Assembly: GCA_948744995.1 (NCBI GenBank)
Contig: CAPZCD010000001.1
Coordinates: 1-39,844, forward strand
Direction of reading: 5' to 3'
Length of the DNA: 39,844 nucleotides
DNA from: an uncultured Rickettsiales bacterium
Lineage (GTDB): Bacteria > Pseudomonadota > Alphaproteobacteria > Rickettsiales > UBA1997
Part shown: positions 35,101 to 39,844 of the stretch, one piece after another
Layout of the letters: each line of letters begins with the position of its first letter
Position numbering within the stretch: the first letter of the stretch is position 1
Position numbers and translations under genes: made by a program
Notes under the pieces: generated by a model
What the model was told of the DNA's origin: nothing
Database searches by the model: none
What the model saw: only the letters and a program-made list of their open reading frames with translations

Positions 35101-35592
35101 GATAATTTAAGACATTCAATAAATACTGGTATGATAGAAGTAGGGGCTCACAGAGGTTTAGCTAATTGTTCTGCAGCATTGAGTAAGGTATATGGTAGAA
35201 ATGGGGCGTCATTTTCATGCAACAATGGAGAAATGACAACAAATTTGCTTACCACAAAAGAGGGTGGCGTTTTAAAAAATGGCTATAAATACCACAGCAA
35301 TGGATTAGCATGGCATATATATTGTAGTGGTACATTTAGTGCCTTTGGAATAACAACCCAAAGAAATGCCGATGTTGGTGGTTTTTTTCATACTGTCGAA
35401 TGTAATAAAAATGATAGCTTCTGTTGGCGAGACCATTATGAAAATGATGTTGCTGTTTTGTGTCCTAATAGTAAGGATGTACATAAACTAGTTCATTCAT
35501 GCGACACATTTTATAATTGTATTAATGATCACAAATGTGATACTAAATTTGATACTGTTACAACTGTAAATTATGAAGCTAATTTTCATTAA
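23179..35592 (+). CDS. Giant secreted cysteine-rich protein (4137 residues)
   Basis: One uninterrupted 12.4-kb frame with an AAGGGA ribosome binding site. A basic N-terminus and hydrophobic segment (about 12-38, ending near GGIFGVTLP) form a signal peptide. The remainder is rich in Cys, Asn, Asp, Tyr and Lys, as expected for an exported, disulfide-bonded protein. Residues about 337-640 hold degenerate ~100-residue repeats built on C-x-LTxxE and YCSD...G-LK. Residues 1155-1217 are a hydrophobic Gly/Ala/Cys stretch (GAAIGTVACPIGCIPGC onward) that could cross a membrane twice. Residues 2589-2628 contain seven Cys in a helical cluster. Sushi-like C-x-G-x-W...C blocks occur near 2642-2664, 2807-2829 and 3933-3953. 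No autotransporter barrel, passenger helix or protease motif is seen. It is probably a cell-surface or released adhesin or host-interaction protein; the family is unknown. Confidence 0.85.
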   Translation: MKNKQCFFGKCRIFSFFRCLASVFIILISVNGGIFGVTLPNCNVDINGVDDNLIPDLIQLATTGNNTNKLFLIVKKDEFDKGNMCYTATDSYVKCDNARIKGVGDCTDNIVCESGYSVSCESNNNVTTCKCKKGTETKDFTGKGNCTDFNNYISCESKDTSLDKACYPENHICLKYGSYYKNNEMLYKKDVQNENDKFYVYKKNIINSGTNKNCEFYVFPCDYKIRNESAPALNAWQNQVNLVVSGTANDNNKLFVKNIFGSLGNMSFFIQAGECDISNGTCSGNCSRDSGDNQCSTAEVIKKSYYYKYYDSNRNVLFYYEKNIATGKENNIGRICNKYLPNCVDLRPNDSMVVLYQNKSNISKLENNTKARIDFYKNNIGDGFSVNEANLYYLSSPGAADALCLSKEGAGNIDIGYCSDIGKNGSLKYRYGLTLAYFKKDNTVKPNCYLKSCIDLTPEEFEVIKREGAIDKKYCSEYYWLSNSKSLKYFPKEKPIYCSDIENGHLKFSLLHEMKNFCTDYDDEGKCKSEKDIKYYAGGGLDREKGNCYVKNCYSLTKDERKLVADAKINNIGLEIERACPEGSNCDYQNNFKSDNIPVYCDNGFLFNKDTPGYTNFEPINLNVIPCYEFQKEQLNNIGAERVLLFTELIGKDGKHGMGDKKYNTDLALKKEDSDSRFVFCRTHYVPLNLIKKAEDNGTKASFLRTRVILANEEDKAGNINIYSYENKKTLEDFGIKYFHDDMGYQKVKFTSRKLDEFKDVNNYMNILSFVDNVFPYYNADLAGMQSSDIFNGNEIIGFKINAVKQKNSVFFDCLNDENRKKQKQSKDDDLIKDENCKDCVGGKDGDSQEKCLYNKKNKDNEKICMKYVPLDYECKRECCDGKDSITENYCYIEDFAKEKMSNANFYIAETDNTGYLDCPVYAYAAAGSEEYKKFTNGIIGDFLEEVGKDKLDIIKAACDDLLPIVDDRKLPEASILQQLIKPNKVDINFSNSSGSPGKHDLERYGCTKFNEVNLYTHGLYGCKLPDIDSSYFNTILNPVNLYNGSEKPTEQKITDLSVCSRYQNDVLGESSKCGQREGSQYRDKCLDFSLDVSDRNSNTLDDSPQKSKWIFEESTGGSRFRTFRENRDIYAIRDFHTYHYCSATENFEGKDDKGAAYVYAAGFTAGAAIGTVACPIGCIPGCIFALFATGACIAICIPVCIVATAAVTGAIYLAARYDQWNLNLQNDLQIARGYNLNNYQNKGFITPTLVTDNNNYIYRFYSRSDDIEEDLANKLNANSEYFKENTLGIDILKKCGISVIPKDSTGEVINFGLLELTKSEHDDNMGYNFSYKIKKFEDDGKVSIDDCGESDIKNCLNEKQRKCVEGYGVSFFDGNFIKYINKNFMLNEGGFLKRYNKGDIAKDDWGSLASPSNKNRDWLPVDIIYNTLDTQSEDDIKQNGNCKIGLFGDPIGDLSRCRGFSLNCKNGSDKDKVICNKLGTEFSEVQTFFTESQALKLPLAGHPFFFYTLLTPKNTPEMFDPSIFVEEFCKYSTDAFSCKEGKSMTPNDGLNKLVLNFFEPILKIGYEYNGGIANNDFKNHFTQYNNFISYISSLNNSSPDNYSYSCPYQVKYKSNYIQTERQYTYVLHRTFEQGAHDEYIPKVCLYRIVNVEGSNSVNTIYNFYIDNKCSKKDGVLQKNGYIIIDNNVMCFPRAPLSFDNLVLAESPDINYNRPYINSKITDKNSGTDYKLMQSDGSDDIMDFGESRDLGFGLNFTRSYCSKLYYDYYKYVDQLEKGGDTLDQATINRINKSINSIESYVRSDCDKENGYESEFLINESEMKSKIDDENKNIPDSEVVFKETVIVRKNNSAYGGFNELCVSDYDIDNIFSINKEYAISDELTDFPEVFAFASDNNDGVDTKCLLSDSSREDTSCMVTDRFAYLYLTKAEEENYSVNCEDGKCKKGVSGCNEEQCRLYVNVDSLERIPLKKYECVLENGKVNPELLTDVNNITDEIAEKISACYKGGFNYAGIVHDSIDSSEVKTQCKCKNVTTAEFSTYNNEVLKIRRMTPREYGLCIDLKKPIICPAVRYYDSTKTYVDDNLALGKTQEEMDEKSEQKYYEQHLWRTAEKIAGIIPSVFYSNTLGHAEFPASLYCEDEKDCLGESKNVTGSCLGYWKNGDAIPTATCEVKTYKNKENGKIRNVYEYKLKNGTECVRYRCPGISGNDYLDEFEIDKNASNVFTAAEITDFNNINRTDYRSFINNEEIDVYSVDKRGLSNGFAAWRELESGDFAKDRYEIEGDIFVNCLTGYGLAGSNNRISDALLSLNTELIRGIIKGECYYKVDNNVYLNNNLQQQHIKICESVRNDIYKFIYSNTINLTKNASETPKKDKPKRYCNQKGEWMPVEDVYNKMILDSSSLDNNLYHSGVTNLWLDIFNKERTYTISNVLDENTSLIDKVSQYGYCERLVCRGIEQPDENYYIDEFFNEENADSKTKDIYKFWLHSGGANWKVTSAPRNSSNKITNDANADPNSSEFSSRSLTNIFSLVRDNEFDDYIIGNKYKYLKKVKGECRKEFGYYNRGTSFSLTEVAKQVSAVNSLEADENSKKCTLDKELCKKRCINLGIDASDCSKRCSEDNLACEKCVDSRKATSFAINGNDEPYRVCTSVGVWGEVNNKCVRSCELLHLYRTNVNSDLYSSNEQININDINKNELKIENHDVISFNSGNISYEYMEGRFLMYDFRNPKLKNERKYTQGDSIFGGANWPRSIVNVDNPDGSDCDSNGKCLRYVEVEGVCNKEYDKQDVSDPTQYGNSTVDSYGNPKGPTRKCYEDGTWGPISNKCFLEKTCAILFLSVSDIADLIAKYNNANTNLNDLNHAISDIYAEHLGEKNERSGLLTIDTNNGLVGYPISCNGVVDNTINGFESIKVEGLRQTYCSSPGCCENAVSMVCNSSGESCANGVCHIAGWSFNTLELEKYFIPKTCNISLKRDPEDNNIYYKIYGTPNTVFSDSNDLFNKIDRLNFGFAGKISNYPIKNSAKHYTKESQFDSVYNKINNATNSNYKVKKTGDTSTGVDIAIPALYDKTVNINGSIGGRSGSNKVYYSHQIYATCDNRYFYNEVSGNDYYNKLAIFSCQGESGNLRFKPEYTDGDYILKSETSPADACKPKTCGSNSYQIGWSLSQVKEFVDNNAKEYNNDKNNNTEEYNNKKYEGLNKFSQLTCPDKYAFVIKKDTDNKLDDSLNVGSYFSSNNESYEADGLVSSLKLTCTAKRSENAYTNTNEPQEVWNSNSSFKIINGKTANNAYDANRYGDLQYNDLPKTFCKDIAKNDCKTVTETEIINNGDIFSRNADDNTNPGYCVRMGCPRLNLKIVKDEDTLKATQAGNSTSSNTFSDIPGTFTLPLKYGNDDTNNYYDFGDVVVIQSLDGDYSENDCPSDICGDDKYIKKFVQYTSAGVGNGQIGSSLCGYNQDIYNDGGSDKFSYNYYFDLKKNEDRKEDISNCFNNLSSKDSLSKTNVGGYTKINDSLYVKYRDDYKSEINVINNVKSLANYTVTRDNDDIKGKANDLFKKYTFDKISISNGEINNNVSEKLSSLREFVDGQIKTINDYAVGEAKKLSNGTNTNVSYHCLYDDEVTSLNTGNGIRFTSTGHGLFKCGTSSCKDKEVIFIKNGDDKCKKTVTNGDKQETVSGSYYLNVNDFETKFNTEAEAKRKNLSDNFKASDSTDATVKSLYTEYYDFYLAESYFKAEGNACRIKYYNSFISEIIGSVAEEDGVTDPIIQKISKMTTPKGQVYVMKSDGEIIMNFEGTEDDIDETTNSIDCSKIEIKEEDSIVFAYPIDENGNISFANYEKYINNDGVICKNYSVNDDGVETIKDCNNSISIPNEVMEEYENYYLNIFEKIKPVINDHNEYYKKKYQDEENKCKEFYSDFLDEKSKFGTSYTNTIKNGLFMAMKCTPEGWIVQGKPSCKKRCSSHADFRIDPDGAGDFDITIKIDNLRHSINTGMIEVGAHRGLANCSAALSKVYGRNGASFSCNNGEMTTNLLTTKEGGVLKNGYKYHSNGLAWHIYCSGTFSAFGITTQRNADVGGFFHTVECNKNDSFCWRDHYENDVAVLCPNSKDVHKLVHSCDTFYNCINDHKCDTKFDTVTTVNYEANFH

Positions 35593-35612
35593 TAAAAGTA
35601 TATGGTTAATTT

Positions 35613-36293
35613 ATGTCCCCCACAAACCACCGCCAGAACCTCAGAAAAAGATTTTCAATCTCAAAAGAATCATTACCAGATTATGAGTTGCTAGAGATGC
35701 TACTATTTCTAGCAATTCCACGCAAAGACACCAAACCACTAGCCAAGATGCTTTTGAAAAAATTTTGTAGCCTAGATGGCGTAATAAATGCCGATAAGGA
35801 TCAACTTTTAAGTATTGACGGAATAGGAGAAGCTACAGTGAATCTCCTGCAACTTATACACGAAATATTAGTTCGCATAGCTGTTAGTGATCTGAAGAAA
35901 AATAGACTAACACTTGATAATTTTGTTAAAGTTGAAAAATATTGCAGAACTAGGATCGGAGGCATGGTTAAGGAGGAGATGCTAGTCCTATTTTTTAATG
36001 GCAGGATGGAACTCGTAAATGAGGAAATCATAAATACCGGTAACCACAGTGAAGTCAAGGTCTATAAGAATATGATAATAGCTAAAGCTACACAAAATGG
36101 TGCCTGCGGAATTATATTGGTTCATAATCATCCATCCGGTAATTGTGAGCCGTCACTTGCAGATATAAAAGTTACAAAAGAGCTTAAGGAAATATTGGAT
36201 CAACTTGAGTTGAAGCTTTTTGACCATATAATTGTTTCTAGTAAAGGTAGTTATAGCTTCCACAAAAATAGACTTGTGATTGATAATTTTTAG
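35613..36293 (+). CDS. radC: RadC-family JAB/MPN domain protein
   Basis: The 226-residue protein has the N-terminal helix-hairpin-helix part (LSIDGIGEATVNLLQ) and the C-terminal JAB domain with ILVHNHPSGNCEPSLAD, carrying the metal ligands H171, H173 and D184. The family was once linked to DNA repair, but its biochemical role is unsettled; a metalloenzyme role is expected. It starts 20 bases after the giant gene. The last 11 codons and the bases after the stop are present again at 37031-37083, beyond the Fic gene, so the 3' end seems to have taken part in an insertion event. Confidence 0.94.
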   Translation: MSPTNHRQNLRKRFSISKESLPDYELLEMLLFLAIPRKDTKPLAKMLLKKFCSLDGVINADKDQLLSIDGIGEATVNLLQLIHEILVRIAVSDLKKNRLTLDNFVKVEKYCRTRIGGMVKEEMLVLFFNGRMELVNEEIINTGNHSEVKVYKNMIIAKATQNGACGIILVHNHPSGNCEPSLADIKVTKELKEILDQLELKLFDHIIVSSKGSYSFHKNRLVIDNF

Positions 36294-36310
36294 TTATAAA
36301 TATCCCAAAA
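36258..36310 (+). repeat. Direct repeat R1: 3' end of radC
   Basis: A 53-base segment covering the last codons of radC (FHKNRLVIDNF and stop) and the following 17 bases. It is 46/53 identical to 37031-37083 and all seven differences are transitions. Confidence 0.85.
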
Positions 36311-36320
36311 CATATTTTAC

Positions 36321-36932
36321 TTATTTTTTAATATTATCAATTTCAAAATTACTATAACCTTCAAAAAAATAACTAATATCAATACCTTTCATATAAATCT
36401 CTCTGCTGTCTACGTCAGATGTTAGCGCATTTTTTAACAAACATTTTAGTTCTATATCTTTTATAACACTTCTTTCCATTGCAGACAAATACTCCTCTTT
36501 ATCAACCAAACTCCAATTAATAACTTTTTTTATTTCCTTTTTTAAAATTAAATCAAGCCAAATCCTTGTGCTTCTGCCGTTCCCTTCTCTAAAAGGATGT
36601 GCTACGTTCATTTCTACATATTTTTCAATTATTTGGTCATAATTATTTTGTGGCATTTTTTCAATATTTTCTAAGGATTGTTCCAGATACATTATAGGAG
36701 CAAAGCGAAAATTACTTTTTGAGATATTTACATCCCTTATTTTCCCGGCAAAATAATATATATCTTCAAATAAATACTTATGTATTTGTGATAAACCTTT
36801 AAATGTCCTTATTTCAATTTTATTTATATCCCCACTATCAAATAATTTTTTTGCTTTTTGTTTTGTAATTTCTTCTTCAACTTTATTCAATTTAATTTGA
36901 TTTGCTATATTTAATTTATTTTCTAAAACCAT
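36321..36932 (-). CDS. Fic-domain adenylyltransferase, class III type
   Basis: The 203-residue protein contains the complete Fic motif HPFREGNGRSTR (112-123), with the catalytic H112, the E/G/N anion-binding residues and R123, preceded by the flap region (RDVNISKSNFRFAP, about 67-80). Fic enzymes transfer AMP from ATP to protein hydroxyl groups. Near the C-terminus S187-YFF-E191-G192 fits the (S/T)xxxE(G/N) inhibitory helix; its C-terminal position is that of class III Fic proteins, which inhibit themselves and are released by oligomer changes. No separate antitoxin gene is adjacent. There is no signal peptide, so targets are cytoplasmic or the protein is exported by another route. It lies between two copies of the radC 3' end, a sign of insertion. 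Confidence 0.9.
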   Translation of the reverse strand: MVLENKLNIANQIKLNKVEEEITKQKAKKLFDSGDINKIEIRTFKGLSQIHKYLFEDIYYFAGKIRDVNISKSNFRFAPIMYLEQSLENIEKMPQNNYDQIIEKYVEMNVAHPFREGNGRSTRIWLDLILKKEIKKVINWSLVDKEEYLSAMERSVIKDIELKCLLKNALTSDVDSREIYMKGIDISYFFEGYSNFEIDNIKK

Positions 36933-37232
36933 AAATATATTTGGCTGGATTAATTACTTTTAGTATATAAAGTTGGCTAATAAGGTCAAGATATTAGTTT
37001 TGCTTTATTAGACTTTCTATATAAAAAAATTTCCATAAAAACAAACTTATGGTTGATAATTTTTAGTCATAAATATCTCAAAAATAACTATATAAATACT
37101 AAAAATAAGCTTATTTTTAGCCATGTTGAAAAATCAACCTGCTTTTATGTCAATATACTTTTATTAATATAATTTAATTTTATGTTCTTGTAATGAATTA
37201 TTTTATAGCTTATCATGTACTCATGAGTATTT
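36933..37232 (+). other. Intergenic region with repeat R2 and palindrome
   Basis: No gene is seen in these 300 bases. They hold the second radC 3'-end copy (37031-37083), a perfect 22-base palindrome (CTAAAAATAAG/CTTATTTTTAG, 37099-37120) that could terminate transcription on either strand, and a TATAAT at 37168-37173 with a poor -35, which may be the nrdD promoter. Confidence 0.5.
37031..37083 (+). repeat. Direct repeat R2: displaced radC 3' end
   Basis: This copy would read FHKNKLMVDNF and stop in the radC frame. The changes from R1 are silent or conservative, so this segment evolved as radC coding sequence before the Fic-containing DNA separated it from the gene. Similarity starts abruptly at TTCCA (37031). 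Confidence 0.85.
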
Positions 37233-39365
37233 ATGTTTTTTGTTATGAATAAAATGTCTATTTTACCATCCATAAGAGACAAAGTTGCTACAGCTTTCAA
37301 AAAGTCTGGTGAGGGATCTTTGTCAAGTTTTTACAAAAGTCTGGAGAAAGTTAAATTTGAAAATGAAAGCGATTTTGCTGAGATGGAGGAGAAAATAAAG
37401 GATATTTTGGCTAAAAATGGTTTGATGAAGGTATTGGAAGAATTTATAAAGTTATCCATAGATAAGAAGATTGAGCGAGATACTAAAGTTAGTTCTAAAA
37501 TATCTATTCAGGAATATATTGATAAAGAGGATTGGCGTATAAATGCTAACGCTAATACCGGTTATAGTAATGCTGGGATGATTAATAATATCTCCGGTAA
37601 GCTTGTTGCTAACTATTGGTTGGATAATGTCTATTCGGAAGAAGAGGGTTCAGCTCATAGAGATGGTGACTATCATATACATGATTTGGATTGCTTAACA
37701 GGCTACTGTGCCGGTTGGTCTCTTAGGGCTTTGTTAGATGAAGGTTTTAATGGTGTAAGAGGAAGAGTTTCAGCTAAAGCTCCCAGACATTTTAGGACAG
37801 CGTTAGGTCAAATGGCAAATTTTTTAGGTATTCTACAGTCTGAATGGGCTGGAGCACAAGCATTTTCTTCATTCGACACTTATTTGGCTCCGTATGTTTT
37901 TAAGGATAATTTAACAGCTAAAGAGGTTAAAGAGGCTATAACTAGTTTTATCTATAATCTTAATGTTCCGGCCAGATGGGGTCAATCTCCATTTACGAAC
38001 GTTACGATGGATTTTACGGTACCGGAAGATTTAAAAAATCAAATTCCTACCTGTAATGGAGCTCATTTGTTTAAGAATGTAAATAATGAAAATTTGTTGA
38101 AGAAGGCTAAGGAAAGAGGCGTTGATTCTTTGGAGGATTTAACCTATAAACATTTCCAAAAGGAGCTGGAAATCATTGATGTGGCGTACTATGAGGTTAT
38201 GACGCATGGTGATGAAGAAGGTCAACCATTTACTTTCCCTATACCAACTGTAAATATAACTGAGGATTTTGATTGGAACACTCCGGCAGCGGATGCTTTA
38301 TTTGAAAATACTGCTAAAGTTGGAAGTTCGTACTTTCAAAATTTTATAGGCAGTCAGTATATGAAAAATGAAAAAGGGGAATTGGTACCTAATCCTGAGG
38401 CTTATAAACCTAATGCAGTTAGAAGTATGTGTTGTAGATTACAGCTGGATTTGAGGGAACTTCTTAAAAGAGGAAATGGACTTTTTGGTTCGGCTGAAAT
38501 GACCGGTTCTATAGGTGTTGTGACTATAAATATGGCCAGACTTGGTTATCTTTGCAAAGATAATAAGGATGCACTGTTTTTCAGATTAACCAGGTTAATG
38601 GATTTGGCTAAATCAACTTTGGAAAAGAAGCGAGTTTTTGTGCAGGAGCTTTATGATAGAGGTTTTTATCCTTATACAAAAAGGTATTTGAAGGGTTTTA
38701 AAAATCATTTTAGTACCATAGGTGTGAATGGGATTAATGAAATGATAAGAAATTTTACCCATGATCGAGAAGATGTGACAAGTGAAAGCGGCATGAAGTT
38801 TGCTATAGAAATTCTGGAATTTATAAGAAATAGGTTGAGAAAATACCAGGAAGAGACGGGTAATTTGTATAATTTGGAAGCTACTCCAGCCGAGGGTACA
38901 ACCTATCGATTTGCTAAAATAGATAAAAATAGATTTCCAGATATAATTCAGGCTGGTTTTGGTAAAAATATATACTATACCAATAGTAGCCAAGTTCCTG
39001 CTAACTTTACGGATGATCCTTTTGAGGCTCTGGATCTTCAAAATGATTTACAGTGTAAATATACGGGTGGAACTGTTTTACATCTGTATATGAGCGAAAG
39101 ATTACCGGATGGTGAGTCAGCTAAAAATCTTGTTAAGAAGGTTTTAACTAACTATAAGCTGCCATATATAACGGTAACTCCGGTTTTCTCGGTATGTACT
39201 AGCCATGGCTATTTGAATGGTGAGCAGCCGCTTTGCCCTAAATGTAGTAAAAAAACGCAGGTTTGGACGAGGGTTATGGGCTATCATAGGCCATTTGATA
39301 GCTTTAATATTGGTAAAAAAGGCGAACATAGTGAGAGGGTTCTGTTTAAAAATGATAAGTGCTAG
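37233..39365 (+). CDS. nrdD: Anaerobic ribonucleoside-triphosphate reductase (class III), catalytic subunit
   Basis: The 710-residue protein has the class III signatures: HDLDCLTGYCAGWSL with the radical-site region, PARWGQSPFTNVTMD, PFTFPIPTVNIT, RSMCCRLQ (about 397-404), GSIGVVTINMARLGY, the zinc site C655-TSH658 and C668-PKC671, and the glycyl-radical loop RVMGYHRP with G683. It reduces ribonucleoside triphosphates to deoxynucleotides without oxygen. The first ~90 residues do not show a clear ATP-cone, so overall allosteric control may differ. The start could also be ATG 37245 or 37254; no ribosome binding site decides. The activase gene nrdG is not seen in the 479 bases that follow. Confidence 0.96.
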   Translation: MFFVMNKMSILPSIRDKVATAFKKSGEGSLSSFYKSLEKVKFENESDFAEMEEKIKDILAKNGLMKVLEEFIKLSIDKKIERDTKVSSKISIQEYIDKEDWRINANANTGYSNAGMINNISGKLVANYWLDNVYSEEEGSAHRDGDYHIHDLDCLTGYCAGWSLRALLDEGFNGVRGRVSAKAPRHFRTALGQMANFLGILQSEWAGAQAFSSFDTYLAPYVFKDNLTAKEVKEAITSFIYNLNVPARWGQSPFTNVTMDFTVPEDLKNQIPTCNGAHLFKNVNNENLLKKAKERGVDSLEDLTYKHFQKELEIIDVAYYEVMTHGDEEGQPFTFPIPTVNITEDFDWNTPAADALFENTAKVGSSYFQNFIGSQYMKNEKGELVPNPEAYKPNAVRSMCCRLQLDLRELLKRGNGLFGSAEMTGSIGVVTINMARLGYLCKDNKDALFFRLTRLMDLAKSTLEKKRVFVQELYDRGFYPYTKRYLKGFKNHFSTIGVNGINEMIRNFTHDREDVTSESGMKFAIEILEFIRNRLRKYQEETGNLYNLEATPAEGTTYRFAKIDKNRFPDIIQAGFGKNIYYTNSSQVPANFTDDPFEALDLQNDLQCKYTGGTVLHLYMSERLPDGESAKNLVKKVLTNYKLPYITVTPVFSVCTSHGYLNGEQPLCPKCSKKTQVWTRVMGYHRPFDSFNIGKKGEHSERVLFKNDKC

Positions 39366-39394
39366 TTGCTGTTTTGGTGTAAGCGGTTTGAGAT

Positions 39395-39414
39395 AACCTT
39401 TTGTGTGAAGGGTT
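39395..39414 (+). terminator. Terminator after nrdD
   Basis: AACCTTT (39395-39401) pairs with AAGGGTT (39408-39414), with one G-U pair, over a 6-base loop, followed directly by TTT-A-T. It lies 30 bases after the nrdD stop. Confidence 0.5.
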
Positions 39415-39844
39415 TTTATATTAGGGATACTCGTTCAATAATACTCCGTATCTTCTTGGTCGGAGTAAAAAATAAGCTCATAGTCATTACTTATAAAGTT
39501 ATATGAATAAGTAAATCTAAACACAAATTTGTGTTTAGATTTAGGTTAGACTAAATACTTCATATGCTTATGTTATAGCTGTTTCTTCCAAGAATACCTA
39601 CCCTATGTAATTTTGTATAGGGGATATTTTTTGTAGCCAAATATAAGTTGAAGTCATCCTTTTTACAATATATAAGATCTGCAGTGAATTATGTAAATCT
39701 AAAAAAGTCTGAAAAACATAGGGAAAAGATTAAAAATACAGAGAATATAGTCTATTAAGAATATTAATTCTAGTATAAGAATGTTTACGCGGGACATCTC
39801 TCTATTTCTTGATTACCTCAATTGATCCCATAATCACCATAATA
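39415..39844 (+). other. Non-coding end of the window
   Basis: No gene is supported. The region contains a hairpin TACTCCG (39442-39448)/CGGAGTA (39461-39467), the dispersed repeat copy B, and a second terminator-like hairpin CCCTAT (39601-39606)/ATAGGG (39617-39622) followed by a T-run. The last ~200 bases hold no recognised feature. Confidence 0.45.
39449..39584 (+). repeat. Dispersed intergenic repeat, copy B
   Basis: Similar to 13468-13670 in order and sequence (GTAAAAAATAA, TAGTCATTAC, hairpin, CATATGCTT box) but without the internal 60-base duplication of copy A. Its hairpin is a perfect 32-base palindrome at 39512-39543 (arms TAAATCTAAACACAAA and its complement). Confidence 0.6.

Overview
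The window is AT-rich and encodes recognisable Gram-negative bacterial genes with the standard stop codons. The rpsO-pnp pair, an IalB-family periplasmic protein, MltG, RuvB, GatB and type I GAPDH, together with the low GC content, scattered housekeeping genes and many secreted proteins, suggest a host-associated alphaproteobacterium (Rickettsiales- or Holosporales-like; inference, no phylogeny was run). A complete class III ribonucleotide reductase (nrdD) indicates that it lives at least partly without oxygen.

Layout. 1-500: the 3' part of an IS1-family transposase. 650-3058: rpsO-pnp, followed by a hairpin. 3145-6658: four tandem paralogous genes for proteins with a signal peptide, a periplasmic helical/coiled-coil stretch and one C-terminal-side membrane helix, followed by a beta-barrel-like outer-membrane protein (6820-7968). 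8041-17105: housekeeping block with rnhB, rpe, gatB, typA, a histidine-phosphatase-like gene, an acidic protein plus ruvB, and mltG. 17323-21102: a secreted 592-residue protein with a glycine-rich tail, followed by repeated modules of glycine-rich tail plus small polytopic membrane protein, partly decayed; this looks like a polymorphic-toxin/immunity locus with orphan modules. 21273-22837: IalB-family gene and gap. 22942-35592: a 66-residue protein and a single 12.4-kb gene for a 4137-residue secreted cysteine-rich protein. 35613-37083: radC, then a Fic-family AMP-transferase gene enclosed between two copies of the radC 3' end. 37233-39365: nrdD. 39366-39844: non-coding, with a repeat also found at 13468-13670.

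The housekeeping genes cover translation (rpsO, gatB, typA), RNA turnover (pnp, rnhB), carbon metabolism (rpe, gap), recombination (ruvB), peptidoglycan (mltG) and anaerobic deoxynucleotide supply (nrdD). Between them lie cell-surface and conflict loci: the coiled-coil cluster, the toxin-like array, the giant cysteine-rich protein and the Fic insertion. The strongest candidates for something undescribed are the glycine-rich toxin-like module array, the giant secreted protein, and the Fic cassette that seems to have replaced the end of radC. Non-coding finds include sigma70-like promoters that settle several start codons, terminator hairpins, a dispersed ~140-200-bp intergenic repeat and a perfect 32-bp palindrome.
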